In this document: piece by piece, positions 1 through 12,439 of the stretch | Layout: the number at the start of each line of letters is the position of its first letter | How positions within the stretch are numbered: the first letter of the stretch is position 1 | Source: Isoetes taiwanensis | Lineage: Eukaryota; Streptophyta; Lycopodiopsida; Isoetales; Isoetaceae | Length of the DNA stretch: 64,000 nt | Direction of reading: 5' to 3' | Assembly: GCA_021234155.1 (NCBI GenBank) | Contig: JAJEKV010000063.1 | Coordinates: 1,090,947 to 1,154,946 of the forward strand | The notes under the pieces: model-generated | Seen by the model: the letters and a program-made list of their open reading frames with translations, nothing else | Database searches by the model: none | Told to the model about the DNA's origin: nothing | Program-made: the position numbers and the translations under genes

Positions 1-3000
1 AAGATGTTGAGATTTCTCCTCCTCAGAGTAATTCTCTTTTTTGCTTTGAAACATTGTACCTTTTATTATTTAATATAAAAAATTTGCTCGCTCCTTCAAA
101 AAAAAGGGGGGAGGGGGGATGATTTGATCTACAACATTATAACAAAAAAAAAAAAAAACTTCTTTAAAATCGGACGGTCAACAGACTTTTACCTTCCATG
201 GACTTTTGCAAAGACCACTTCAAAGTTAATTAGCGTACAAAAGAAAACAGATGCCATTTTTTTAGGCCTAGACTTGATCACAAGTTAAATAATTAATCAT
301 CTTTAACAAATATTAGAGACAAATCATCCCATTTACGCCTTGCTTCCAATCTGATTTCAATAAATATGTTGCTCAAAGGATATGGATTTAGGGTTCGGAC
401 ACACGTATCAATATTGAATTCAAATCCTCAAACCTTGCAAAAGATGAGATATTCCTAAACATGGCTAAAAAACTCAATTCAACATGTCTCAAGATAAAAG
501 CTATTGTATAAAAATCAACTATGAATCATAGTAAGTTACATGCTTAAATAAAATAGTAATAAGAGGACCTTGATAAAGAGTTTTCTCATGTGTGATATGT
601 TACAAAAGCATATGATCTTATCTTCCCAACAATTGTAGAGCTAGAAAAGAGCTACAAAAGCAATTTTGCATTTAGAAAATGATGTATGGATTGGCAAGAA
701 ACAATATGTCTAGAAAAGTTTGAATAACTTAACTCAGATGTTCAAATAATGCCTAAGCCGAACCATTTGAAACGTATATTTACACCATCCCTAATAGACT
801 AAAAAATGTAGGAGGTGGAGTCCCTGTTACCGCAGCCAACCCACAAATGTTAGCCCTAAAAAGGGTAACAATGAAAGGACTAATGTGTAAGCTATGGGAC
901 ACCACGTTTATAACCCTTCACCGTCCTGCTCAAAAGTAAATGTTTTGAAGACAATGCTCAAAAGAGTTGATCATGCCACCTATCAATTTGAATGTTAGCA
1001 GCGAAGACTACAAGCCCGCATACGTTTTTTTGTAGTGCAACAATATAAGTTTCTAGATTGTTTTGCCAAAGGTAAACAACACAATAATAACCTTTAATTC
1101 AATGTCCGGTTTTGCAACTAAATATCCGCTATCTTCCATATGTTTAATATACCATCTCTTTGAATACATTTATATTACATAAAAACTCGATCCAAGCCTC
1201 CCAGCGTAGAATAATAAAGGGAGTGCTACAAGACAAAATGATGCATTAGGAAGAAAGATCTCGTGGACTACTATACTTCATGCCGCATCAATGCCATTGG
1301 TATAAACATCTTATATCTCAATAGCCAAGATAGTTCCTCGATTTCCAAAGATTCACAAAAGTTGTAAAAGTAGACCAATTGAAGCCCTTGATTTGTACTA
1401 TTTGTGCACAAATTGAGATGGAAGTCTGCTTCCATGTTCGCCACCATGACTTGCTTGATATTAGTGCCCGGCCAATGCTTTATTGCAAGAAAATTCATTC
1501 AATATCCATGGTTGTCATTGTGAGAGAGAACTAAATGGCGTAGAGATTGATGTGCCAAAGAATCAAAGATGTGCAAAGAAAGGTCTAAGGCCCAAGACAT
1601 CTTCCAAACCGATCCGAATGGCACAAATAAAAGCAAGCTTGATGCCCACGACAATCTTGACGAGGGTAGTAATAGCCCAAATAATTGAAAAGATCGAGGT
1701 AAAAAGCTTTTCCGGCATATAACGTATAGAATGAGGAGAGAGCATGTAATGGGAGATAGAATGAGGAGCAACTAAATGTGGCGCCATCGGGCCGCTTAAT
1801 GCCGTGAACCCTAAACTTTTAGGGCCACGATTTCATCACAAACAAACATACCGGTGATATAGTTTCATGTAATCACCGTGGATTGCAAAATGCCTAAAGG
1901 TAGAAAATTATTTTCCATACCGCTAAACGCGTCAATCATCGACAAAAAGACCGCTGTGGTAAAAAGATGGGGAGACCCTAAGGTTTGCTGTAGATGTTTC
2001 TAAGATTTTGGCCAAAGGTTGGGTTGGTCGATTTCCTTTTTTTAATTGGTTTTATTCCAAATGGTTCGATTTTTGGCTATTTCTTAGTTTCCTTCCTATG
2101 ATCTCAAGGACAAAATTTGATTCATGGATCCGAAGTGGTCGCAATTTTAATTGGTCGGGTTGTTTCTAGTTTTGTGCGTGGCTCCATCCGCTTTACATGG
2201 CATCCGGGATTTACCTGCATCCGGGTCTTGATCTGGCCGCAGATCTACCTCGATTTGGCGCTGTCCGATCCGCTTCCACCAGAATAGAGTAGAATGGGCC
2301 GGTGAGCCCATGCCTAGGTGGTTACCGCCGTAAAGTATTTACCGGGGTTCGATTTTTGCTTCAAATGATCTTCCGGCACCTGCCAGACGCATTTTGCATG
2401 CCTCCGTCAGGGGATTTGCATGCCTCTTCGATTTCACATTCTTATCTCAGCCGGTCCAAGATTCCGTGTCCTTTCCATTTTCCGCCTGCAGGATGTAGTC
2501 GATGTGTCAGCTTCACCGTAGGGTTACCGTTGCACATTTGCACCGTGCTCAAAGTGATCGAATCCACCGATATGTACGTATTTGCACATTATGGTGTATG
2601 CATTGTTTATATGTGCTAATTTGATGGTCTAACAATGGTTAAAACTTAAAAAAAAAAAAATGTTGCACTTAGCGATTAAGGTTGCATAAGGATTATTTGT
2701 CTTAAAAAATATGAAGAGATGGAAGGAGAGGCTAAATCGAAAAAGAGAAGCAATCATAAAAAAGCATGCAAAACCAATTATTCAAGAATGTGCCAACTGG
2801 CAATATGCATGCCCATGCAACTTTTAGTTTGAAAAAGGTGAGAGATGAGATATAAAGGTCTGCAAAATGCTAGATAGTGGGACTTATTACGAGGGGCATC
2901 AACGATGAAAAAAGGGTTGAAAGGGAAAATTTTAGAAACCTTCTAAACAAGGTTTTTGTCGTATGACCCATTACATATCACATGTCCAAATGCAAGGTCC

Positions 3001-3856
3001 GGACATTTGGTAAAATCCATATGTAAATTTGCAAATGTATAATAGCATATGTGAAAATACGTATCTTGTGAGAATTTTGGTGTTGAAATATTGCAGATTA
3101 TTCCATTGTTGCATGGCTGCAACCCTAGAACGGGTTTCTATGATGCTGTTTGTCCAGATGTTAGAATCATATTTGACCAGAAAAGAATCATAGTACAAGA
3201 GAGAATTTCGTGATTTCCTATAGCCAACATGTCAACATTTTTGTGCCTACATGCTATGTCAAAAAGAATCAAACAGTGCACCTTATATGTGAGCTTTATG
3301 CTAATCTTCCAATTGCTCCCATCACATTAAAGTAAAGCATCCATATGGTAATAAACCAATTCTTCTATCTCAATCTCGCTTATTTTTATCAATCTAAGTT
3401 GGTGTTTCACAATAGTCTGGCCAATGCCCAAAGTAATGTCCCAATAAAAACAGGCTGCCAAGACGAGGGTTGCCCTCCGCGATCTCGGAAAGTGAAATGG
3501 CTTAAATCACACTTCAAAGTCATGTTTTCGAAAGCATATATTGACATATACTTGAATATGCCACAAACCCACATGGATGAGACATTTTTCCTCACTATTG
3601 AGTTAAGTTCATTATTGCATAGTAGTCGAATACGGTCTTGGTATCGCTGCATGGATGTCAAGATTGTTTTCTTAATTTAAAAATAGAAGAGGAAGTGCGT
3701 TATTATAAGTGCACCTAGTTTCATCTCGCTAGGCAAGAGCAGCCTTTGTTTACAAACTTCAATCGATTGAATATGTGTACTCAAGTCTTCAATTTATAAT
3801 ATTAATGAATAAACTAAATATAAAAATGAACTATTCTGCTCATATTTGCTAAAGAT
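1..3856 (+). repeat. 3.9-kb dispersed direct repeat, copy 1
   Basis: This segment matches 34,378-38,310 in the same orientation almost end to end. It starts at the window edge, so the true left end may lie outside. The match stops near 3,856, where the two copies diverge after a shared 'catatttgctaaagat'. No convincing protein is conserved between the copies; the short open frames differ. Near 2,310-2,360 both copies carry a GGTTCGA box typical of RNA polymerase III promoters, so part may be SINE-like. Copy 1 differs from copy 2 mostly at CAG/CTG sites and homopolymers. It could be a non-autonomous element or a segmental duplication; no terminal repeats were found. Confidence 0.85.
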
Positions 3857-4589
3857 TTTCTGACTTATTACATTTTATCGATAATTTGGGTCAATGATCA
3901 AAGATAGATTATGTTTTTAGGTGAACAAAGGATTATTAGGTCAAAGAATCCATCCTGAGAGGCCTCTTTGGGATGATGAAGCGGCCCGTGAAAAATAACC
4001 TTATGGGTACGGAAAAAATCTCTACATTTTGAAGTGGACAAAGGCGGGGGAATAATGCATGGATTTATTTGTCGAAACATATTAGAGATATGGCTTTAAA
4101 AGGTTGAGCAGTAATGATTTTGAGCTATTCCTTTTAGCCCTCAAGAGGTTAAATATGAATGCATTGATGGCATCACCAATCTTGGTCTTCTAAACCTGCT
4201 AGCAATAGACTCCGTACCTTATGGGTGCGTTCAACACATATAAAGTGAGTATAGGTGGTTAACCAATGCCCATTGCACTATTTTTTCGGTGGCAGATTTA
4301 TTAATTTGCTATATTGAATAACGCATTGAACTATGGCCTGAGTATATTCTTTGGAATCTGGCAGAAATTAGGCTGTGGCTTAAAACAAAATCAATCCTTG
4401 TTGGATGATTAATTCCTCTTTTGATTTTGTCCTTAATCTTAGGAAAAAGATCAATGATGTATTTTCTATTGATATCCGAAATGCTATGAGAATAATATCC
4501 ATTTGTTGGGGATGATGGCATTATAAAATTATTGGGTATGTTGCTTACTTAGTTTGGGACTTTATGTCTCATAGATCTCCTTAGCACGA
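3857..4589. other. Spacer, no recognised gene
   Basis: AT-rich sequence between the duplicated segment and the reverse transcriptase remnant. It may include the eroded N-terminal part of that element, but no motif is readable. Confidence 0.5.
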
Positions 4590-5400
4590 CTTGTGGTGAA
4601 GAATATTGTAGGAAAAATCAAGATCAAGTGGAAAAAAGTTGATATTGACAATCCTAAAGGAACTATTATTTTTACAAAAGAGGATTTTGTGAAGATGAAT
4701 AGCTGGCTTCTCGCCCTTTGCTATCTACAAATGGGAAAAGCAAATATGGAGCAGAAGAAAGGGATTCCTATGGGTTTCTCTAGTAGTCGGCAGTGTAACT
4801 TGTATTTAGCATGGTATGAGCTCGGGTTCATCAAAAAATAAGCGTGATGAAAAAAACAATGATATTTCAAGATTTCAGTTTGCCTCAAGATACATTGATG
4901 ATTTGGGGGATCATTAATCTTTGCTGGTAACCTCTGAGGAATTCTTTGACACAAATTAAGTGTACCATTTATGACATGAAACATTTAGGTATCAAAGGCA
5001 GAAACCATTTACGAGGAAAGGAACAAACCTTGGACAAAATCAACTTCTTGAATATTTCTATTCATGCTGACGGATCATCATGTTGGTCTCTATCGGTTTT
5101 GTAGATATGACAAAGGACCGAGTTTGAAATTCAAGGTTAGCGAGGTTTATTAAAGCATCACGGGTGCGGACCATATGGACAAGCCTGCAAAGTAATCATT
5201 TCACAAATCTTTCCATATGTGTATGCCCATTCAAATGTGCTCTCTGCTGCTTTGAAAGATTTAAGTGGATTGATCAATGCCTTTTGCGATAATGGTTTCT
5301 TGAGAAAAGGACATTCTCGGGATTGTTTTGAACATTGAAACTCAACAACTTTCTTTGGACTGCCATTTGACATAGAAACATGCGAGAATTCTCAAATCCA
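4590..5400 (+). pseudogene. Penelope-like reverse transcriptase remnant
   Basis: Read across frames, the strand shows reverse transcriptase blocks in the right order. At about 4,755 is 'QKKGIPMGFSSS', the GIPMG motif of Penelope-like and related RTs, followed by 'NLYLAWYELGF'. At about 4,880 is 'RFQFASRYIDDL', the YxDD catalytic box with Ile in the second position. Then come 'INFLNISIHADG' and 'QACKVIISQIFPYV', which match the FLD and late RT blocks. Stops and frame changes interrupt it after 4,841, so it is not functional. No GIY-YIG endonuclease was found downstream. In Penelope-like elements the RT lacks the QG-type motif B of LINEs, which fits. It could instead belong to another single-ORF RT group with GIPMG. 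Confidence 0.5.
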
Positions 5401-8200
5401 TTCGTAAGTTACGCTGTTATTGTTTACTCTAGAGTAGATTTACAAGTATGGGTTGGGTAGGGTCCTGTGTTTTTGAGGGCCCTACTCTCCTGATTGCAAT
5501 TTACATTTTTAGTCATTTTTGAATGACTATAGGGACCTCCTAATGGAGGTAGGAGGTAGGATTTTTATGAAGATATGTTTCCAAAAGAAATAATAATGAC
5601 ATGGTATTGTAAATGGACAAACTAACTCCCCTTTCTCCAATTATAGAGATATTTGTTGCATATGGTAGCGATATGTTTAGTCTGCGATGTTAATAGCCAT
5701 TTTTTCCTCTTTACCCAACTTTGTTAAGCCTAACATGCTAGACTTATGCTCTATCTATATGCTTGACTTATGGCCATAAATACCCTTAGTAGTGTATTTG
5801 GTGCAATTTTTAACAAGTAAAAAAGTCGGTTGTTTTTTCTTTGGATGGTAGATCATTGAACCCTAAATTCTAGGGGTTTCGGCTAAACCAAAGCGATCCT
5901 CCTCCTTATGGAAACGATGTCTACCTAATCGAATCGATTGATCTCTAACTTCAATGCTCACGGATGATATCGAGGCAGATGGATCTTGCCTCGGTATGCC
6001 GACCTCTCACATATTTCTATTTTAGGTTCTTTGCATTTCATCTTAGTCCCATGACCTAGATCTGAAATCGATCCTTATGGCTTTTTGTGGTCTAGCTTGT
6101 TGTGGGTAGAGCGGAAAGGAGGCTTCAACAAAGCCACTCTATTGAAAATGGAAGATGAGAAAAGAAAGGGCTGAGAAAAGAAAGAATCTTTTTGATTATC
6201 ATAAGCTTCTTGAAACCTCCGGGAGCTGCCTACGGTATCAAGAAATTAGATCTTGAAAGGCAAAGGTAGTTACGCTTACTGAACATACCTTTGCAAAGGC
6301 TGAGCGAAAATGATGGTCCCATAGCTGGAAAAGTTGCTATTGACAATAGCCTAAATGCTGCAAGTGAACTGCTCAAATCGATCAGCGGCTTGGAGCGCCA
6401 AAGTGTCTCGAGGTTTCCCAATTTCTTTTTATTTTCTTAACCATACGGTTTAACTATCCCATTTAAATTTCTTTGTAATATGTCTTTAACCCTTCCTAAT
6501 TCTGATAATGTAAGCTTTTAAGTGTCACATAATTTATAAGTGATGGATTTGTGTGTAGATAAGGTTTGGTATCATTCTAATATACGGGACTGGTATCGAT
6601 GTGTCTAAATGGCTCTAATGATATAGATAACCCGTAGTTCCTAGTTTTGCCTACTTCTTTAGTGCAACATCTTTAGTTTCTCATTTGTGCCTATGGACCC
6701 GGATCTGGGCCTGCTGTTATATGAATGTGTCTTTAATTGTTTGCCCTTTATGTTTGGATGTAGTATGGGGGTATAGGTATACTTTTCTGAACTCTGATGT
6801 AATAGGCCCGTGCCTACATATCCTCCATTCTTAACACCACGATTTGTTCGGGGTTTTGGCTAAGCGGCCGGTCCATCTTTTCTTATGTTCTATTATATGT
6901 TCTTGTTGTTGGTATTTTATTTTCTTTCTCTGTTAATCATGTTTCTTGGCTGTTACGAACCCGAACCCAATGCTTATGATCTAATGGCATTTTTTCATGT
7001 TAAGCTCTAATTGCGTGCAGCTTGATAAACCGATGCCTACTTTTTTTTCCATACATAACATATGATCTGTATAGGTTTTGGGGTAGGACCGGGTTATTAC
7101 GTTTCTTAGTGCTATTGTCCTTACTTGTTGTTGGTTTATTCACTCTATGTCTCCTGTTAGGCATGTATGATGTGGCAATTGAACCGAAACATTGCTTGTG
7201 TTAGTGTATGAACTATTCATGTTAAGTTGCGGATTGGTTACATTCTTTTTGATTGTTTTGTTTATCATATCTAAGGTGTATTATTAGTCATGTAGCTCGT
7301 CTAAAAAATTGCCTAATGGTGTTAGCCTAGTATATATCTTTTGACATTGCTAAATAAATATGTTGAAAGGCGTTAAGCGGATAGGTTCTCTGCTTACGTA
7401 TGTTCTTTTAAGATTACCCTTCTTAGGCTAATCCTTGAATGGTTGACATGCGGAGGCAGCAGAACTTATCCACATATGGTGATGTTTCGTTAAGATTGAG
7501 CAAAGTTATTGCTCAAAATAGAAGCTGCTATTTGGTGACATCGAAAACTCTATTTAAAAGCTGATGCGCATAAGATACTATGACTATGGCGATATTTTTG
7601 TCTTTATCTTAAGCTGGTTTAACATTTATGTTTTCTTGTTAGATTTCAATATCTGATTGAATGATGTTTTTTTTATCTCTACATCTTCAAGATGTACATA
7701 AGATTCACATTATGTGCGACATCTATATCTAAGATAGCTTTGGCTGGTAACATATCGTTTGTTTCAACATACATTTAAGAAATAATACTTTGTTTCTAGT
7801 TTTTGGTAAAAAAGTTTTATTTGGTATTATTCTTATGATGTAAATTTGGATATCATACATTTTTGTTAAAAAATTATAACATATTTATGTTAGTTCTTAT
7901 CAAGGCCCTAAGGTATGATATACACCTTGTCATATCTTGAATTGCGGTTTTTAAGGTCTATTAAATCCAATTTGGACTAATAGGCCTAAGTACATTTTTG
8001 TCTTAGACTTAAAATAGACCAAAAGGTTTTTTTTGAGAGAGCGATTTTTATATTTCATATATAATAAATAAAAATTACAATGTCTTCTTTGCTTGCGAGA
8101 GAGAATTACTACGGGGGTAATCTCAAACATCTTCATCCTCTACATGCGAGAAAACTTATTGAATCCATCGCATAGTAACCAACTTATACAAGATAATCCG
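5401..8200. other. Intergenic region without recognised gene
   Basis: AT-rich sequence with no domain I recognise. The only stretch with protein-like composition is the short open frame at 6,270-6,440, listed separately. Confidence 0.5.
6270..6440 (+). other. Short open frame, possible exon of unknown gene
   Basis: An open frame of 56 codons plus stop, without its own ATG; a TAG precedes it at 6,267-6,269. Its middle, including 'ENDGPIAGKVAIDNSLNAAS', has the composition of a soluble helical protein rather than of random AT-rich DNA. No splice-site model or family could be fixed. It may be a 3' exon or a fragment captured by a transposon; chance is also possible. Confidence 0.2.
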
Positions 8201-8404
8201 AAGTAGCCATAAGGCGGAAATGATAAATCTTATTACGGGAAAGTGCGGTGACGGAACCACTGAAGTAGGAAGAAAGGCCCGGACTCATATATGTATGAAA
8301 GTAGACAATTAGGAAGAAATTAGGGCATATCGATTACCTGATTTAGCATTCAGCTCAAGCGTTGCAATATTTGAGCAAACTAAGTCCAATGAATTGGAGA
8401 TGAT

Positions 8405-8492
8405 AATGTGAATTTGGCATCGATTACCAAATTACATTTGAGTAAACCTTATCAATGAATTGGTAAGGTAAATTTGGCATCGATGCCAAATT
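8405..8492. repeat. Hairpin cluster with 22-bp perfect palindrome
   Basis: The string 'aatttggcatcgat' occurs twice about 56 bases apart. The second occurrence continues into a perfect palindrome at 8,471-8,492. Between them, 'ccttatca'...'tggtaagg' can form another near-perfect hairpin. Confidence 0.6.
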
Positions 8493-9441
8493 ATACTCAA
8501 GCTTCAACTTGGTAGTTTTTTTTCTTCAAGCGTAGCGATTGCTTGAAAAATAATGAAAGGTGCTAATAAATTCCATCAATATATCAAACTATCATACCAT
8601 GTATTGTCTGTAGCTTTAACATAAATTAATAACCCAGGACAAAACTGCAAATCCATGAGACAAAATATATCTTCTGATTTATCATTTGTATAATCGAGAT
8701 CTTCACCTTACTAGCAAGGAAAGGCGGAAAAAAGAGGACCATATCTAAAATTCTTCCATCGAAATTGATGTGATATCCCCTGTTGAATATGAAATGCAAA
8801 TAATAATCTTTATCTGAATCCTGGGTCTGTTCTTAGCCTTATAGGCCAGCTTCCAAATGGATCTATCTTCTAGATGGATCTACCATTTCGGCATAATACG
8901 TATGACATAAGCGCATAAAAGCACCAAAGAACTTACCTCGTTAGAGAAAATGCTACAAGACTACGCCCTTAGAAAAGAAAACCATTTGCCCCAAACCGGC
9001 GGATCTTAGCCATGTATGTCAAGTTTCCATTAAGCACTCTTGTTCTTCTCTTGGCGTAGGCTTTAGCAAACTCTAGCATTTGTTCGGCTCTCCAACAACA
9101 ACTACTTGAGAGCAATTGAAACGCACATATCTTTGTGGTTACGGATATTATCAAAATTTCTTGCCCTTCAAATAACCACGTGCTCCCGTGATCTTTTTCC
9201 TGAAGTTAGGAAGCCACAAACCAGAAATGATGGACAATAACAATCACCTGGTAATGGGATCGAAGGGGACAATATCGGCTGGTGTGAGCACCTCCGTAGG
9301 ATCGTCTTGAAACTCTTCACGAGATGCGCACATGGTCGTTTGAGCGCATTCGATCGTGAGGTTAGCGAGGCTGGCTCGCCAATCAAATATAGAGACTTTC
9401 ATAAACCGGTTCACACCAGCGGATAGAACCGTTTGAATTGT

Positions 9442-10400
9442 TCAAGCTACGTGCGGTTTGTTACGCCAATTTGCGTTCTTCCGAGTTGAATTTAAGCTTC
9501 GGTCGGCCCGATCCGAAACAACGGGCCATGCTAAGCTCTTCGACGATGTAACACCTGAGACGGAATGGGGGGTGCGGGAAGAAGAAGGTTCTCCGCTGTC
9601 AGAAGTAGTCAGTTTGCGGAGGTTGATCGTGAACTTAGATATCTTATTTGGGACAGTAGTATCTGTTGTCACAATAGAGTACAAATAATAAAAGGCGGGA
9701 TTAATAATAGCGAGAAGGTTAGGCGGTGGCAGCGGCTCCTGAATGAGGACTCTGGTGTGGGTAGAGTCCTCTGCTAAAGAAACAGGCTTTACATGCTTTT
9801 TCTTCGCCTGAGCTCTTAACCAGTTAGTGTCTATTACCGAAGGCATTTTCTCATCTCGTTTAGCTTTCAATGCAATGCTGGGTGGTTTCTTATCTGCTTG
9901 CAAACCTTTTCTACATGTCGAGAAACCAGACAATATATCCCTATTTCCAGTTATTCGGGACGAGCGAGATTCATAGGGCTGACTCGGTAGTATCCTTTTA
10001 CCTTTGGTCCGGAACATTCTTTCGGTGGTAGACTTGTTTAACTTGCTAATTTGTCATGAGTGAGGATCATAGTTTGTCCATTTAAGGACGTACTCAAGGA
10101 ACTGCAAAATTTGTGTGTCCTCCACGCTGCATATAATGGCGTCTTGGACATTGTTTTTTGTTCCTTCCCACATAGCAATGACAATTCCTATCTGCTGTAT
10201 GTCATCAGCTTTTTTGCCAGTCTTGAGGAACAAGCAGAGGTCTTTTTGGCGATAAGCCTTTTATGCGTGGAATTGCTTGTGCAATTTCAATGCACCACTT
10301 CCTTTCATTGGAAGGTGTGATGATCTTAGTAGGCTCAGCGTGCGGGCCAGGTGAAACAAATCCAGGCTTGCAAGCAAGAGGTGTATTAGTAATCCCTACA
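9442..10400 (-). pseudogene. Unidentified element-like coding region, frame-broken
   Basis: On the minus strand a 191-codon open frame runs from 10,017 to 9,442. It is Ser/Thr/Pro/Lys-rich and matches no domain I know. Just upstream, two other minus frames are also protein-like: one with 'KPGFVSPGPHAEPTKIITPS' and 'KWCIEIAQAIPRIKG' near 10,260-10,390, and one with 'GIVIAMWEGTKNNVQDAI' and 'QILQFLEYVLKWTNYDPHS' near 10,065-10,200. Together they look like one longer protein interrupted by small frame changes. It is probably part of a transposable element, because it lies in the block whose sequence is anomalous at CAG/CTG sites. It is not assigned to gag, pol or a transposase. Confidence 0.35.
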
Positions 10401-12060
10401 GCTCACATTCACATGAGAAGTCGGCGTGATGCGGTAGCGATTTTCAAAGAGCTCAAGGCGATGCGGCGACCAGCGATCTTGTTGAGTGCTCCGCGAGATG
10501 AGGCGATCACGGCCGAAGCACTCCACAAGATGCGTGATGCGTATCTTAGCTTTCCGTGGCTCGCGATCTGGCGAGCTTTTCGGCGGTCTGGGGAGAAGCA
10601 CTCGGCCCGGTGGAGCGTCGGCGGTCGGGGCGAGTGCTGGCGGCGATGCTTTCCGGCCGGGGGCGGCTTATACTGATCTGTTGAATCCATACTTCTTTTA
10701 TGACTACATTGCGAAAGATGATCCATAGAATTAAACATGCATTATGTCGAAATAAATGTGACGGTAACGATCTTCTTGGCGAGGGGCTAGAACTAACCTT
10801 CTACGAGATGGGCTTTTGATGCCATGGATGTGGCGGCCGGGAAGAAATCGGCGGCTTTCATTTGCGGTCGAAGGCGGCTTCCGGGGTGACACGAAGTAGC
10901 GGGAATCATCCGGCACTTCGTCGAGAAGCGTTAGGAAAAAGTAAAAATTTCAACTACGAAAATAAATAGTGCTCTCCGGCGCATTAAATTAATATACGTC
11001 TCGGGATCGGCCAGCGCCATAAATGCACGCCATTATCACGGCCCGGTAGTAATAATTCCACACCATTAATGCAGCCGCCCTTAATTATGGGGCCTTAACA
11101 AATTTATTTAAAATGAAGCATCTTAGGACAAGAGGTACTTTTGGGCGTGGACCTCTAAATTCAAAATCATGCGTGAGGGGAGATATAACCTCCCCGTACC
11201 AATACTGGCGTAATAAAGCCCCGCGGAATAAAAGCAGGACCGCCTCGGGAAGGCGGTTGAAGGGCGGGAAAAAGACAAGCGAATTTAAATTTTGAGGCTG
11301 AATTTGGCCTTCGTTCGTCGCGTGGAATTCCATTTGAAATCAAGCAAGGTGTACGGAAGGCGCTCGATCTTCGTCACGAAGCCATATCACGTTCTTCAAA
11401 GGCGCTCGTCTGTTCTTCAAAGGCTAGGTCTCATCTTGAAGGCTCGAGTATCTTAAATTTGCCGGTACAAAATCCTAACTCCTTCTTTGTATATCCGGCC
11501 GGACATTATCCAATTCGAGGAGTGATTTCCGATTTGTTGTTTATGTATAGGTTATAATAGTGTTTTCACAACCACCATGCAATTTCTTGTATTAGCACCA
11601 TCTCTTTTTGGTATATCTTTGTTCACGGATGTGTATTTCTCCAGAATAATTGTTTATTTCTCAGGCTAATTGAGTAATGAGGGAGATCACGGTAACATAA
11701 CAATGGTTACGCTCTCGGGTTGACAAATCGGGGCCGGATCTCCATTGTAATTAAAAAAGGCAAAGAATCGTTATGGAAATACCCGGTTGGAATTAGTATT
11801 TCGTAAACATTTCATTTGCGAGTTACTCAAATATCTATTTCTTGCTTTCCGGTTGCAGTTCGGATCTACGCCTAAAAGAATCATGCGTTCCTCGGGAGCA
11901 TAGGACTTATAATGCGATCGCGAGCACACATCGAATAAATGTATTTGCGATCTTGTGGAAGTAAATCCCTTAGGAAAGTGTTTTTTAAATGGTGAGAAAA
12001 TAGTTAGATTAGAGGGAAGATTCTAGTTAGATTTGAAGGATTCAAGATGTTCACGAGTGG
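10401..12060. other. GC-shifted spacer, nothing recognised
   Basis: CG-rich relative to the flanks, with overlapping short frames on both strands and no recognisable motif. Probably element-derived, by its similarity in base composition to the blocks on either side. Confidence 0.4.
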
Positions 12061-12065
12061 TCGAG

Positions 12066-12330
12066 GATCGCCAGCGATCTTGTTGGCGATGTCATACTGG
12101 CTGAACTCATAAAATAATACTTCTTTGGGCCTTGTAAGTTTTGCCTTGTCTTTGCCTTGTAAGTTTCCTACCAATGTGGTCGAGGAGGATGCGCCCAGCG
12201 ATCTTCTTGAGGTATTATGTCGTCCCTTGGTGAACTCATAAAATAATACATGTTGGGGCCTTGGTAATTTGCATTATTTTTTTACTAATGAGGTCAAGGG
12301 ATCGCCTTGGCGATGTTGACGAGCAATGTT
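12066..12330. repeat. Imperfect tandem repeat, about 129-base period
   Basis: 'tgaactcataaaataata' occurs at 12,102 and 12,231, each followed by a 'ggccttg' block and preceded by a 'cagcgatctt' block. A third partial unit with 'gatcgccttggcgatgttga' follows near 12,300. The units differ by indels. Confidence 0.6.
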
Positions 12331-12439
12331 GACCTTTTTTAGGATGGAATCTCTCTGGTCTTTCTACTTGTTGGGGAAGAAGGTGGCTGAAGGAAGGAGT
12401 GCATAACTTCAAAAACCACCACAGCGTCCACGTGCCGAA

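Noticed and set aside
2302-2619. 105-codon open frame in copy 1 of the 3.9-kb repeat
   Set aside because: Copy 2 does not keep the frame; differences include frame-changing indels, so it is not conserved as protein.
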